Below are positions 15,170 to 23,160 of a stretch of DNA of 29,474 nucleotides, one piece after another. The number at the start of each line of letters is the position of its first letter. The stretch's first letter is position 1. The position numbers were made by a program, and so were the translations under genes. Below the pieces are notes generated by a model. That model was given only the letters and a program-made list of their open reading frames with translations, had not been told where the DNA came from and made no database searches. Source of the stretch: RGUW01 sp040399325 (lineage in GTDB: Bacteria > Cyanobacteriota > Cyanobacteriia > PCC-6307 > Cyanobiaceae); NCBI GenBank assembly GCA_040399325.1, contig JBBASJ010000026.1, positions 1-29,474 on the forward strand. Direction: 5' to 3'.

Positions 15170-15993
15170 TCCGCATGCTGGGCTTGATCCGCCTGCTGAT
15201 CGTTGTTCTGCTGGGGCTCGGGCTGGCGCTCCCCGGCGCCCCTGCGGCGGCAGCGATGGCGCCGTCGCCGCCCGAGGCCGATCTGCCCCGGCTGTTTGAG
15301 GGGGCGCTGCAGGCCAGCCGCCAGGGCGATTTCGAGCGGGCCCTGCCCCTGTGGGACCAGGTGCTGGCGGTGGCCCCCGGTGATGCCGCCGCCTGGAGCA
15401 ACCGCGGCAACGTGCGTCTGGCTCTGGGTGACGCCGAGGCGGCGATCGCCGATCAGACCCGGGCGATCGAACTGGATCCGCTGAGTGCCGATCCCCATCT
15501 CAACCGCGGCACCGCCGAAGAGGCGTTGCAGCGCTGGGACGCGGCCGCGGCCGACTACAACTGGATTCTTGAGCGCCATCTTGAGGCCGGCGAGCCCCGC
15601 GCTTCGGCCCTTTACAACCTTGGCAATGTGCAGGGGTCCCGCGGCGACTGGGCGGCGGCGCGCGCCAGCTTTGCGGCTGCGGCCGAGGCCCGGCCTGGCT
15701 TTGCCATGGCCCGCTCGAGCGCTGCGCTCAGCAGCTTTGAACTGGGCGATCTGCCGGCCGCCGAGCGCGAGCTGCGCAATCTGATTCGCCGTTACCCGCT
15801 GTTTGCCGATGCCAGGGCGGCGCTCACCGCCCTGCTGTGGCGCCAGGGCAGCCGCGGCGAGGCCGAGAGCCACTGGGCCGCGGCCTCGGGGCTCGACCCG
15901 CGCTACCGCCAGCCAGAATGGTTGCTCAGCGTGCGGCGTTGGCCCCCCGTGCCGATTGAGGCTCTGCAGCAGTTTCTGGCCCTGGCCGGTTGA
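15166..15993 (+). CDS. Secreted TPR-repeat protein
   Basis: The 275-residue product has an N-terminal export signal (basic start, hydrophobic IRLLIVVLLGLGLALPG, then APAAAA around residue 30). At least four tetratricopeptide-type helical pairs follow: about 42-75 (ALQASRQGDFERALPLWDQVLAVAPGD), 76-109 (AWSNRGNVRLALGDAEAAIADQTRAIELDP), 110-143 (HLNRGTAEEALQRWDAAAADYN) and 150-185. TPR proteins mediate protein-protein contacts; the partner here is unknown. The start is GTG 15166, overlapping the ruvB stop (GTGA); ATG 15175 is an alternative. Its stop overlaps the amidohydrolase start (TGATG). Confidence 0.85.
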   Translation: MIRMLGLIRLLIVVLLGLGLALPGAPAAAAMAPSPPEADLPRLFEGALQASRQGDFERALPLWDQVLAVAPGDAAAWSNRGNVRLALGDAEAAIADQTRAIELDPLSADPHLNRGTAEEALQRWDAAAADYNWILERHLEAGEPRASALYNLGNVQGSRGDWAAARASFAAAAEARPGFAMARSSAALSSFELGDLPAAERELRNLIRRYPLFADARAALTALLWRQGSRGEAESHWAAASGLDPRYRQPEWLLSVRRWPPVPIEALQQFLALAG

Positions 15994-17207
15994 TGGAGCA
16001 GCCGTTGACCATCGCCCTGTCGGATCCGCGGCTGCAGCAGACGTTTGAAGACGCGTTGCCCGAGCTGCTCGAGCTCAGGCGCCATCTGCACCGCCACCCG
16101 GAGCTCAGCGGCCAGGAGCAGCAGACCGCGGCCCTGGTGGCCGGCGAGCTGCGGCGCTGGGGCTGGCAGGTGCGCGAAGGCGTCGGCCGCACCGGGGTGC
16201 AGGCCGAATTGGGCCCCCTCGACGCCCCCATCGTGGCCCTGCGGGTCGACATGGATGCCCTGCCGGTGGAGGAGCGCACGGGCTTGCCCTATGCCTCGAG
16301 CCGACAGGGGCTGATGCACGCCTGCGGCCATGACATTCACACCACCGTGGGCCTGGGGGTGGCGCGCCTGCTGGGTGAGTGGGCCCGCAGGGAGCCGTTG
16401 GCCGCCCGGGTGCGGCTGCTGTTTCAACCCGCCGAAGAGACCGCCGAAGGGGCCGCCTGGATGAAGGCCGACGGCGCCACCGAGGGCGTGGCGGCCCTGT
16501 TCGGCGTGCATGTGTTTCCCAGCCTGCCGGTGGGCAGCATCGGCGTGCGCAGCGGCAGCCTCACCGCCGCCGCCGGCGAGCTCGAGGTCGAGGTGCTGGG
16601 CGAGGGAGGCCATGGTGCCAGGCCCCACCAGAGCACCGATGCGATCTGGATCGCTGCGCGGGTGGTGAGCGGCCTGCAGGAGGCGATCAGCCGCCGCCTC
16701 GATGCCCTGCATCCGGTGGTGGTCAGCTTCGGTCGCATCGAAGGGGGCAAGGCGTTCAACGTGATCGCCGACCACGTGCGCCTGCTGGGCACGGTGCGCT
16801 GCCTCGATCTTGAGGTCCATGCCCAGTTGCCCGGCTGGATCGAGGACACCGTTGTCGCCCTCTGCCGCGGCCATGGTGGTGAGGCACGGGTGCGGTACCG
16901 GGTGATCTCGCCGCCGGTGCACAACGACCCTGAGCTCACCGGGCTGGTTGCTGCCGCCGCCACCGATCTGCTGGGCCGCGAGCGGGTGCTCTGGCTCGAG
17001 CAGCCGTCTCTGGGTGCCGAAGACTTCGCCGAACTGCTGGACGGTACCCGGGGCACCATGTTTCGTCTGGGGGTGGCCGGCCCCGAGGGCTGCAGCCCGC
17101 TCCACAGCAACAGCTTCGCCCCCGATGAGGGCTGCCTGCCGGTGGGCATCGCCGTGCTCACCGAAACCCTGCTGCGCTGGCTGGGGTCTGCGAAGATTGA
17201 GTCATGA
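15993..17207 (+). CDS. M20-family amidohydrolase / metallopeptidase
   Basis: The 404-residue product belongs to the M20D group, which includes aminoacylase, hippurate hydrolase and IAA-amino-acid hydrolase types and cleaves N-acyl amino acids. Metal ligands are visible in MHACGHDIHTT (C111, H113), FQPAEETAEGA (catalytic and metal-binding E148/E149), GVHVFP (H173) and SPLHSNSFAPDEG near residue 369. RRHLHRHPELSGQE at the N-terminus is typical. The dimerisation (lid) domain is at about 185-300. Cys in place of the usual first Asp/His is normal for M20D. The ATG at 15993 overlaps the TPR stop (TGATG), and its own TGA overlaps the next ATG (ATGA). The physiological substrate is not known. Confidence 0.92.
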   Translation: MEQPLTIALSDPRLQQTFEDALPELLELRRHLHRHPELSGQEQQTAALVAGELRRWGWQVREGVGRTGVQAELGPLDAPIVALRVDMDALPVEERTGLPYASSRQGLMHACGHDIHTTVGLGVARLLGEWARREPLAARVRLLFQPAEETAEGAAWMKADGATEGVAALFGVHVFPSLPVGSIGVRSGSLTAAAGELEVEVLGEGGHGARPHQSTDAIWIAARVVSGLQEAISRRLDALHPVVVSFGRIEGGKAFNVIADHVRLLGTVRCLDLEVHAQLPGWIEDTVVALCRGHGGEARVRYRVISPPVHNDPELTGLVAAAATDLLGRERVLWLEQPSLGAEDFAELLDGTRGTMFRLGVAGPEGCSPLHSNSFAPDEGCLPVGIAVLTETLLRWLGSAKIES

Positions 17208-17425
17208 AGGAGCGTGAGCGTTCGGTTCTGCTGGCGCTGTTGGCCCTGGCGGCCCCCCTGCTGGTCCTGCTGTCGTTGCTGACCCTGGTGCTGCGGCAGG
17301 GGCCCTCGCGGCTGCAGGCACTGCCGCCGTTGTTGATCGGCAGCGGTCTGGTGCTGAGCAGCGTCGCCGCCCGGCGGCGCCAGCGGCACCAGGTGTTGCA
17401 GTCACTGGGGCACGCCGATGGCTGA
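17204..17425 (+). CDS. Small membrane protein (DUF3188-like)
   Basis: This 73-residue product starts MKERERSVLLALLALAAPLLVLLSLL and has two hydrophobic segments (about 8-30 and 39-55) separated by RQGPSRLQAL, followed by a basic tail (ARRRQRHQ). That is a short two-pass membrane hairpin. It resembles a small cyanobacterial domain-of-unknown-function family that I recall as DUF3188; this identification is from memory. It overlaps the amidohydrolase stop by four bases (ATGA) and the following HEAT-repeat gene by eight bases. Function is unknown. Confidence 0.75.
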   Translation: MKERERSVLLALLALAAPLLVLLSLLTLVLRQGPSRLQALPPLLIGSGLVLSSVAARRRQRHQVLQSLGHADG

Positions 17426-18014
17426 GCAACCGCTCGATCCGCAGCGGCTGGAGGCCCTGCGGCAGTCGGTCGCCAGCGGCGACCCGGCCCGGGCCATGCC
17501 GGCCCTCGCGGCCCTGCGCGAGGTGCCTCCCGAGCAGGCGATTCCGCTGCTGCTGCTGGGCCTGCAGCAGGAGACCTTCATGATCCGTTCGCTCAGCTGC
17601 GCGGGGCTGGGCTACAAGCAGAGCGAGCAGGGCTGGGAGGCCCTGGTCGGCGCTCTGCTGCACGATGACGACCCCAATGTGCGCGCCGAAGCCGCCAATG
17701 CCCTGGTGAGCCACAGCGTTGAGCGGGCCTGGCCACTGCTGCGCGACGCCTTTGTGGCCAACGACCACTGGCTGGTGCGTTGCAGCATCCTCTCGGCGAT
17801 GGCCGAACTCGTCGACGTGCCCCTGGCCTGGCTGCTCGAACTGGCGCGGCTGGCCATCGTCGATGCCGACGGCACGGTGCGGGTCGGGGGCGCCGAGATC
17901 CTCGGCCGGCTTGTGGCCGAAGGATCTGCCGAGGCTCGCGCCGCGTTGGTGGCGCTGCAGGCCGACCCCGACCATCGGGTGGTGGCCGCGGTGCTCAATG
18001 GTCTGCAGGCCTGA
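17418..18014 (+). CDS. HEAT-repeat protein (NblB / bilin lyase-like fold)
   Basis: The 198-residue soluble protein consists of HEAT/PBS-lyase-type repeats. Visible units are PEQAIPLLLLGLQQETFMIRSLSCAGLGYKQ, WEALVGALLHDDDPNVRAEAANALVSH, AWPLLRDAFVANDHWLVRCSILSAMAEL, and TVRVGGAEILGRLVAEGSAEARAALVAL. In cyanobacteria such proteins include phycobilisome-degradation factor NblB and phycocyanobilin lyase subunits. Nothing here shows bilin activity, and no phycobilisome gene is nearby. The ATG lies inside the end of the preceding small membrane gene. It is the last gene of the ruvB run; a TPP riboswitch starts 31 bases downstream. Confidence 0.83.
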   Translation: MAEQPLDPQRLEALRQSVASGDPARAMPALAALREVPPEQAIPLLLLGLQQETFMIRSLSCAGLGYKQSEQGWEALVGALLHDDDPNVRAEAANALVSHSVERAWPLLRDAFVANDHWLVRCSILSAMAELVDVPLAWLLELARLAIVDADGTVRVGGAEILGRLVAEGSAEARAALVALQADPDHRVVAAVLNGLQA

Positions 18015-18045
18015 GGTCCTTTCGCGCTTGCTAGGTTTCCTTTGT

Positions 18046-18134
18046 CACTAGGGGTGCCCGGTCGTGTCAGCACGACCCCGGGCTGAGATCACACCCTCCG
18101 AACCTGATCCGGGTCATGCCGGCGCAGGGAAGTG
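18046..18134 (+). promoter_or_regulatory. TPP riboswitch (THI element) upstream of thiC
   Basis: The conserved thiamin-pyrophosphate aptamer parts are all present: GGGGTGC (from 18051), the GGGCTGAGATCACACCC core, GAACCTGATCCGGGTCATGCC, and the closing GCGCAGGGA. CACT (18046-18049) pairs with AGTG (18131-18134) to extend P1. A stem TCGTG/CACGA forms the variable P3 extension. A TAGGTT hexamer at 18032-18037 may be the -10 box. High TPP should shut off thiC expression. The 71 bases between aptamer and ATG hold competing short stems that could be the expression platform. Confidence 0.95.
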
Positions 18135-18205
18135 GAAACGAACTCGGCTCGGACCTGAACCCCTCCGCCACTGGGCGGGCTACCCGTTCTTTGCCTCCAC
18201 CCGTC

Positions 18206-19594
18206 ATGCGCAGCGCCTGGATCGAGAAGCGTCAGGGTCAGACCAACGTGTCTCAGATGCACTACGCCCGCCAGGGGCTGGTCACCGAAGAGATGGCCTT
18301 CGTGGCCCGGCGTGAGAACCTGCCCGAGTCGCTGGTCATGGAGGAGGTGGCCCGGGGCCGCATGATCATCCCGGCCAACATCAACCACCCCAACCTGGAG
18401 CCGATGGCGATCGGCATCGCCAGCAAGTGCAAGGTGAATGCCAACATCGGCGCCTCGCCCAACGCCAGCGACGTGGGCGAAGAGCTCAAGAAGCTCGAGC
18501 TGGCGGTCAAGTATGGCGCCGACACGGTGATGGATCTCTCCACCGGCGGTGTCAACCTCGATGAGGTGCGCACGGCGATCATCAACGCCTCACCGGTGCC
18601 CATCGGCACCGTGCCCGTCTACCAGGCCCTCGAGAGCGTGCACGGCTCGATCGAGAAGCTCTCGGAAGATGATTTTCTCCACATCATCGAGAAGCACTGC
18701 CAGCAGGGGGTTGATTACCAGACCATCCACGCCGGCCTGCTGATCGAGCACCTGCCCAAGGTCAAGGGGCGCCTCACCGGCATCGTGAGCCGCGGCGGCG
18801 GCATCCTGGCCCAGTGGATGCTGTACCACCACAAGCAGAACCCGCTCTACACCCGCTTCGACGACATCTGCGAGATCTTCAAGCGCTACGACTGCACCTT
18901 CTCGCTGGGTGATTCGTTGCGGCCCGGTTGTCTGCATGACGCCTCCGACGAAGCCCAGCTGGCTGAACTCAAGACGCTGGGTGAACTGACCCGCCGCGCC
19001 TGGGCCCATGACGTGCAGGTCATGGTCGAAGGCCCGGGCCATGTGCCCATGGACCAGATCGAGTTCAACGTGCGCAAGCAGATGGAGGAGTGCGCCGAGG
19101 CGCCCTTCTACGTGCTGGGCCCCCTGGTGACCGACATCGCCCCCGGTTACGACCACATCACCAGTGCCATCGGCGCCGCCATGGCCGGCTGGTACGGCAC
19201 GGCGATGCTCTGTTACGTGACCCCGAAAGAGCACCTGGGCCTGCCCAACCCCGAAGACGTGCGCAACGGCCTGATCGCCTACAAGATCGCCGCCCACGCC
19301 GCCGACATCGCCCGCCACCGCCCCGGTGCCCGCGACCGCGACGATGAGCTGAGCCGCGCCCGCTACGCCTTCGACTGGAACAGGCAGTTCGACCTGTCGC
19401 TCGACCCCGAACGGGCCCGCGAATACCACGACGAAACCCTGCCGGCCGACATCTACAAGCAGGCCGAGTTCTGCTCGATGTGTGGTCCCAAGCACTGCCC
19501 CATGCAGACCAAGATCACCGACAAGGATCTGGAAGGTCTGGAGCAGGTGCTGGCAGAGCAGCAGAAGGCGGCGGGCGCAACGGCAGCCGTCTGA
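18206..19594 (+). CDS. thiC: Phosphomethylpyrimidine synthase ThiC
   Basis: ThiC is a radical-SAM enzyme that rearranges aminoimidazole ribotide into hydroxymethylpyrimidine phosphate for thiamin. The 462-residue product begins MRSAWIEKRQGQTNVSQMHYARQG and shows the family phrases RGRMIIPANINHPNLEPMAIG, ASPNASD, MDLSTGG, SRGGGILAQWML, SLGDSLRPGC, EGPGHVPMDQIE and GPLVTDIAPGYDHI. The C-terminal iron-sulfur motif CSMCGPKHC has C423, C426 and C431 (CX2CX4C). An upstream in-frame ATG at 18116 lies inside the riboswitch and is rejected. No Shine-Dalgarno sequence is visible before 18206. Expression is likely TPP-repressed through the riboswitch. Confidence 0.97.
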   Translation: MRSAWIEKRQGQTNVSQMHYARQGLVTEEMAFVARRENLPESLVMEEVARGRMIIPANINHPNLEPMAIGIASKCKVNANIGASPNASDVGEELKKLELAVKYGADTVMDLSTGGVNLDEVRTAIINASPVPIGTVPVYQALESVHGSIEKLSEDDFLHIIEKHCQQGVDYQTIHAGLLIEHLPKVKGRLTGIVSRGGGILAQWMLYHHKQNPLYTRFDDICEIFKRYDCTFSLGDSLRPGCLHDASDEAQLAELKTLGELTRRAWAHDVQVMVEGPGHVPMDQIEFNVRKQMEECAEAPFYVLGPLVTDIAPGYDHITSAIGAAMAGWYGTAMLCYVTPKEHLGLPNPEDVRNGLIAYKIAAHAADIARHRPGARDRDDELSRARYAFDWNRQFDLSLDPERAREYHDETLPADIYKQAEFCSMCGPKHCPMQTKITDKDLEGLEQVLAEQQKAAGATAAV

Positions 19595-19690
19595 GGCGAG
19601 GCCTTGTGCCTTCTGGGGTTGGCCCTGTCAGCGGGGTGACCCCATCACTGCCGCGTCTTGTATCGATAGTGTCGAGACAATGTTTGGAAT

Positions 19691-19724
19691 CCTTGTTGGC
19701 CCCCGCGGCCAACAAGGGGTTTTT
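19691..19724 (+). terminator. Intrinsic terminator after thiC
   Basis: CCTTGTTGGCC (19691-19701) and GGCCAACAAGG (19707-19717) form a perfect 11-bp stem with a five-base loop, followed by GG and five Ts (19720-19724). It lies 97 bases after the thiC stop. The 235-base gap between thiC and tkt holds this hairpin and the opposing tkt terminator and no credible coding sequence. Confidence 0.8.
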
Positions 19725-19762
19725 GCTGCTTAGCAGAGGCTTAACGGCAAACGCCTGATAGC

Positions 19763-19788
19763 AAAAAGCCCCGCCTTGATGGCGGGGC
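19763..19788 (-). terminator. Intrinsic terminator of tkt
   Basis: On the minus strand GCCCCGCC-ATCAA-GGCGGGGC (19788 to 19768) is an eight-bp G+C-only stem followed directly by five Ts (19767-19763). It sits 41 bases after the tkt stop and is the natural end of the acpP-fabF-tkt transcript. Confidence 0.85.
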
Positions 19789-19829
19789 AGATCAGTAGAA
19801 ATGGGGTTGGTTGCCGATTGCCTGGCTGA

Positions 19830-21836
19830 TCAGCCCAGGGCCTTGGCCTTGGCGACGACGTTGTCGACGGTGAAGCCGAACTTCTCGAGGCACACGGGGC
19901 CTGGGGCCGAGGCGCCGAAGCGGTCGATCGAGACGCTGTCGCCATCGAAGCCGGTGTACTTGTGCCAGCCGAAGCTGCTGGAGGCTTCCACCACCAGGCG
20001 CTTGCGGCAGGCGGCGGGCAGCACGCTCTCGCGATAGGAAGCGTCCTGCTCCTCGAACAGCTCGACGCAGGGCATCGAGACCACGCGCACGTTCTTGCCC
20101 TCGGCGCGCAGCTGGGCGGCGGCCTTGGTGCACAGCTCGAGCTCGGTGCCGGTGCCGATCAGGATCAGGTCGGGGGTGCCGTTGCTGTCTTCCAGGATGT
20201 AACCGCCTTTGGCCACGGCGGCGGCGGTGGAGCCAGCCTGGTTGGCCATGGCCTGACGGCTCAGGATCAGGGCGGTGGGGCGGTGGCGGTTGCTCACAGC
20301 CACCTGGTAGGCGCCGCTGGTCTCGTTGCCGTCACCGGGGCGAATCACCAGCAGGTTGGGGATCGACCGCAGGCTGGCCAGGGTCTCGATCGGCTGGTGG
20401 GTGGGGCCGTCCTCGCCCAGACCGATCGAATCGTGGGTGAGCACGTAGATCACACCCAGCTCGCTCAGGGCCGAGAGGCGCATGCCGCCCACCATGTAGC
20501 CGGCGAACACTGCAAAGGTGCCGCCGTAGGGCACCAGGCCACTGCCGTGGTAAGCCAGGCCGTTGAGGATCGCCGCCATGGCGTGCTCGCGCACCCCGAA
20601 GTGCAGGTAGCGGTTGCCCTCGGCACCCTTCTGGAAGCCGCCCTCACCCTTGATGTCGGTGAGGTTGGAGTGGGTGAGGTCGGCCGAGCCTCCGATCAGC
20701 TCGGGCAGGTTGGGGCCGATTGCATTGAGGCAGTTGTAGCTGTGCTGGCGGGTGGCCAGGCCCTTGTCATCGGCGCTGTAGCTGGGCAGGCCAGCGTCCC
20801 AGCCCTGGGGCAGTTCGCCGCGCAGCTGGCGCTCGAACTGGGCTGCTTCTGCGGGGTACTGGCTGCGGTAGTTGGCCAGCAGGGTGTTCCACTCGGCCTC
20901 GGCAGCACCGCCGCGGTTGATCGCCTGGCGCCAGTGGTCGTAGGACTCCTGGGGCACTTCGAACGGGCCATAGCTCCAGTCGAGGGCCTTGCGGGTCAGC
21001 TCGGCTTCTTCGGCACCCAGCGCAGCACCGTGAACGCCGGCGGTGTTGGCTTTGTTGGGTGAGCCGTAGCCGATGGTGGTGGTCACCTTGATCAGGCTCG
21101 GCTTGTCGGTGACGGCCTTGGCGGCCTCGATCGCCCGTTGGATGCCGGCCACATCGGTGTTGCCGTCGGCCACATGCTGCACATGCCAGCCGTAGGCCTC
21201 GTAGCGCTTGAGAACGTCTTCGGTGAAGGAAACGTTGGTGTTTCCGTCGATCGTGATGTGGTTGTCGTCGTAGAGGGCGATCAGCTTGCCCAGGCCCAGG
21301 TGACCGGCCAGGGAGGCGGCCTCCGAAGCCACACCTTCCTGGTTGCAGCCATCACCCATGAGCACATAGGTGTAGTGGTCGACCAGGTTCAGACCGGGCT
21401 TGTTGAACTTGGCAGCCAGGTGGGCTTCGGCGATGGCCAGACCCACGGCACTCGAGATGCCCTGACCCAGGGGGCCGGTGGTGACCTCAACCCCGGCGGT
21501 CTCGAAGGTCTCGGGGTGGCCGGGGGTGCGGCTGCCCCACTGCCTGAACTGCTTGATGTCCTCCAGGCTGACCGAGTCGTAGCCGCTCAGGTGCAGCAAC
21601 GCGTAGAGGAGCATGCAGCCGTGGCCGGCCGACAGCACGAAGCGGTCGCGGTTGAACCACTTGGGGTTCTTGGGGTTGTGCTTGAGAACCTTGTCCCAGA
21701 GGGCGAAGGACATCGGCGCACAGCCCATCGGCAGGCCCGGGTGACCCGAGTTCGACTTGTTGATCGCGTCGATCGCCAAGAAGCGAATGCTGTTGATGCA
21801 GAGGCTCTCGACCGAGGTGGAAGGGGCGACGACCAT
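19830..21836 (-). CDS. tkt: Transketolase
   Basis: Transketolase moves two-carbon ketol units between sugar phosphates using thiamin diphosphate. In cyanobacteria it serves the Calvin cycle and the pentose phosphate pathway. The 668-residue product has SNSGHPGLPMG (H32), the TPP-binding GDGCNQEGVASEAASLAGHLGLGKLIALYDDN (GDG at 160-162), the central pyrimidine domain with HDSIGLGEDGPTHQPIE, and a C-terminal domain with SMPCVELFEEQ. The length is typical. ATG 21836 gives the usual MVVAPSTSVESLCINSIRFLAID start; no strong ribosome site is visible. It follows fabF by 66 bases on the minus strand and ends before a clear terminator. Confidence 0.97.
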   Translation of the reverse strand: MVVAPSTSVESLCINSIRFLAIDAINKSNSGHPGLPMGCAPMSFALWDKVLKHNPKNPKWFNRDRFVLSAGHGCMLLYALLHLSGYDSVSLEDIKQFRQWGSRTPGHPETFETAGVEVTTGPLGQGISSAVGLAIAEAHLAAKFNKPGLNLVDHYTYVLMGDGCNQEGVASEAASLAGHLGLGKLIALYDDNHITIDGNTNVSFTEDVLKRYEAYGWHVQHVADGNTDVAGIQRAIEAAKAVTDKPSLIKVTTTIGYGSPNKANTAGVHGAALGAEEAELTRKALDWSYGPFEVPQESYDHWRQAINRGGAAEAEWNTLLANYRSQYPAEAAQFERQLRGELPQGWDAGLPSYSADDKGLATRQHSYNCLNAIGPNLPELIGGSADLTHSNLTDIKGEGGFQKGAEGNRYLHFGVREHAMAAILNGLAYHGSGLVPYGGTFAVFAGYMVGGMRLSALSELGVIYVLTHDSIGLGEDGPTHQPIETLASLRSIPNLLVIRPGDGNETSGAYQVAVSNRHRPTALILSRQAMANQAGSTAAAVAKGGYILEDSNGTPDLILIGTGTELELCTKAAAQLRAEGKNVRVVSMPCVELFEEQDASYRESVLPAACRKRLVVEASSSFGWHKYTGFDGDSVSIDRFGASAPGPVCLEKFGFTVDNVVAKAKALG

Positions 21837-21902
21837 GGCTGGGTAGGGGCGAGGACGGGAGAGGAGAAAGGGGAGAGGAGGGCGCTGGGTGTGGCCCGAC
21901 CC

Positions 21903-23153
21903 TCAGCCGCTCAGGCGGCGAAAGGCCAGACAGACGTTGTGGCCACCGAAGCCGAAGGAGTTGGAGAGCACCACATCCACCTTGGCTTCCCGGGCCTGAT
22001 TGGGCACGACATCCAGATCACATGCCGGGTCGGGATTCTGGTAGTTGATGGTGGGCGGCACCAGTCGGTGCTGGATCGCGAGCACCGCGGCAACGGCTTC
22101 GATGCCGCCGCTGCCACCGAGCAGATGGCCGGTCATCGATTTGGTGGAGCTCACGGGTATCTGCCGGGCCCGCTCTCCCAGGGCGCTCTTGATGGCAGAG
22201 GTTTCGTTGCTGTCGTTGGCAGGGGTGCTGGTGCCGTGGGCGTTGATGTAATCGACGTCCTCGGGGGTCAGTCGGCCGTCTTGGATGGCGAGGCGGATCG
22301 CTTCGGCACCACCCACGCCCCCCGGTGAGGGTGCCGTGATGTGATGGGCATCGCACGTCATGCCGTAGCCGACGATCTCGGCCAGCACGGTCGCCCCGCG
22401 GGCCCGGGCATGCTCAAGGCTTTCGAGCACCAGGACACCGGCCCCTTCGCCGATCACGAAGCCGTTGCGCTCGGCATCGAAGGGCCGACTGGCGGTGGCG
22501 GGGTCGTCATTGCGGAAGGACAGCGCCTTGGCGCTGGCGAAACCGGCAACGCCCAGGGGCGTGATCGCCGATTCGGCACCACCGCAGACCATGGCGTCGG
22601 CCAGGCCCAGCTGGATCAGTCTGAAGGCATCACCGATGGCGTTCGAGCCGGCGGCACAGGCGGTGGCCACGGCGGTGCTCGGTCCCTTGGCTCCCAGGGC
22701 AATGGCCGCCAGGCCGGTGGCCATGTTGGGGATCATCATCGGCACGCAGAACGGGCTGACCCGGTCGGGCCCCCGTTCATGCAGCACCTGGGCCTGGGTC
22801 TCCATCATCAGCAGTCCGCCCACGCCGGAGCCGATGGCCACACCCACCCGATGCTGATTGGACCCATCAATGGTGAGACCGGCGTGGGCGACAGCCTGCT
22901 TGGCGGCCACCACGCCGAACTGGCAGAAGCGATCCCAGCGCTTGGCCTCCTTCGGTTCAAGCCAGCCGGATGGGTCGAATCCCTTCACTTCGGCGGCGAA
23001 CCGGCAGGCATGGCGCGACGCATCAAACAGGGTGATCCCTGCAACGCCGTTGCGGCCCGAGCTCAAACCTTCCCAGTACTGGGAAATGTCGTTGCCGATC
23101 GGTGTGACCGCGCCCAGGCCAGTGATGACGACGCGGCGGAGACCCTCCACCAT
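21903..23153 (-). CDS. fabF: 3-oxoacyl-[acyl-carrier-protein] synthase II
   Basis: FabF condenses malonyl-ACP with acyl-ACP to extend fatty acids. The 416-residue product has the thiolase-fold catalytic set: nucleophile C166 in TACAAGSNA, H306 in NAHGTST, K338 in STKSMTGH, H343, and the C-terminal FGFGGHN. The start MVEGLRRVVITGLGAVTPIGND at ATG 23153 is conventional; an open frame extends upstream into acpP but is not needed. It begins 7 bases after the acpP stop, so its carrier protein substrate is encoded in the same transcript, with tkt following. Confidence 0.97.
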   Translation of the reverse strand: MVEGLRRVVITGLGAVTPIGNDISQYWEGLSSGRNGVAGITLFDASRHACRFAAEVKGFDPSGWLEPKEAKRWDRFCQFGVVAAKQAVAHAGLTIDGSNQHRVGVAIGSGVGGLLMMETQAQVLHERGPDRVSPFCVPMMIPNMATGLAAIALGAKGPSTAVATACAAGSNAIGDAFRLIQLGLADAMVCGGAESAITPLGVAGFASAKALSFRNDDPATASRPFDAERNGFVIGEGAGVLVLESLEHARARGATVLAEIVGYGMTCDAHHITAPSPGGVGGAEAIRLAIQDGRLTPEDVDYINAHGTSTPANDSNETSAIKSALGERARQIPVSSTKSMTGHLLGGSGGIEAVAAVLAIQHRLVPPTINYQNPDPACDLDVVPNQAREAKVDVVLSNSFGFGGHNVCLAFRRLSG

Positions 23154-23160
23154 GGACGCT

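Noticed and set aside
17418..18014. Calling the HEAT-repeat protein a bilin lyase or NblB
   Set aside because: Only the repeat fold is visible; no phycobilisome genes are nearby and no residue proves bilin chemistry.
18116..18205. In-frame ATG 30 codons before the thiC start
   Set aside because: It lies inside the TPP riboswitch aptamer and the encoded residues do not match ThiC.
19680..19733. Short peptide reading MFGILVGPRGQQGVFAA after thiC
   Set aside because: It runs across a clear terminator hairpin and has no ribosome site; coincidental reading.
19962..21062. 366-codon open frame on the plus strand opposite tkt
   Set aside because: It is antisense to a full-length transketolase, is rich in Gly/Ala/Val/Gln/His as expected for a shadow frame in G+C-rich DNA, and shows no family motif.
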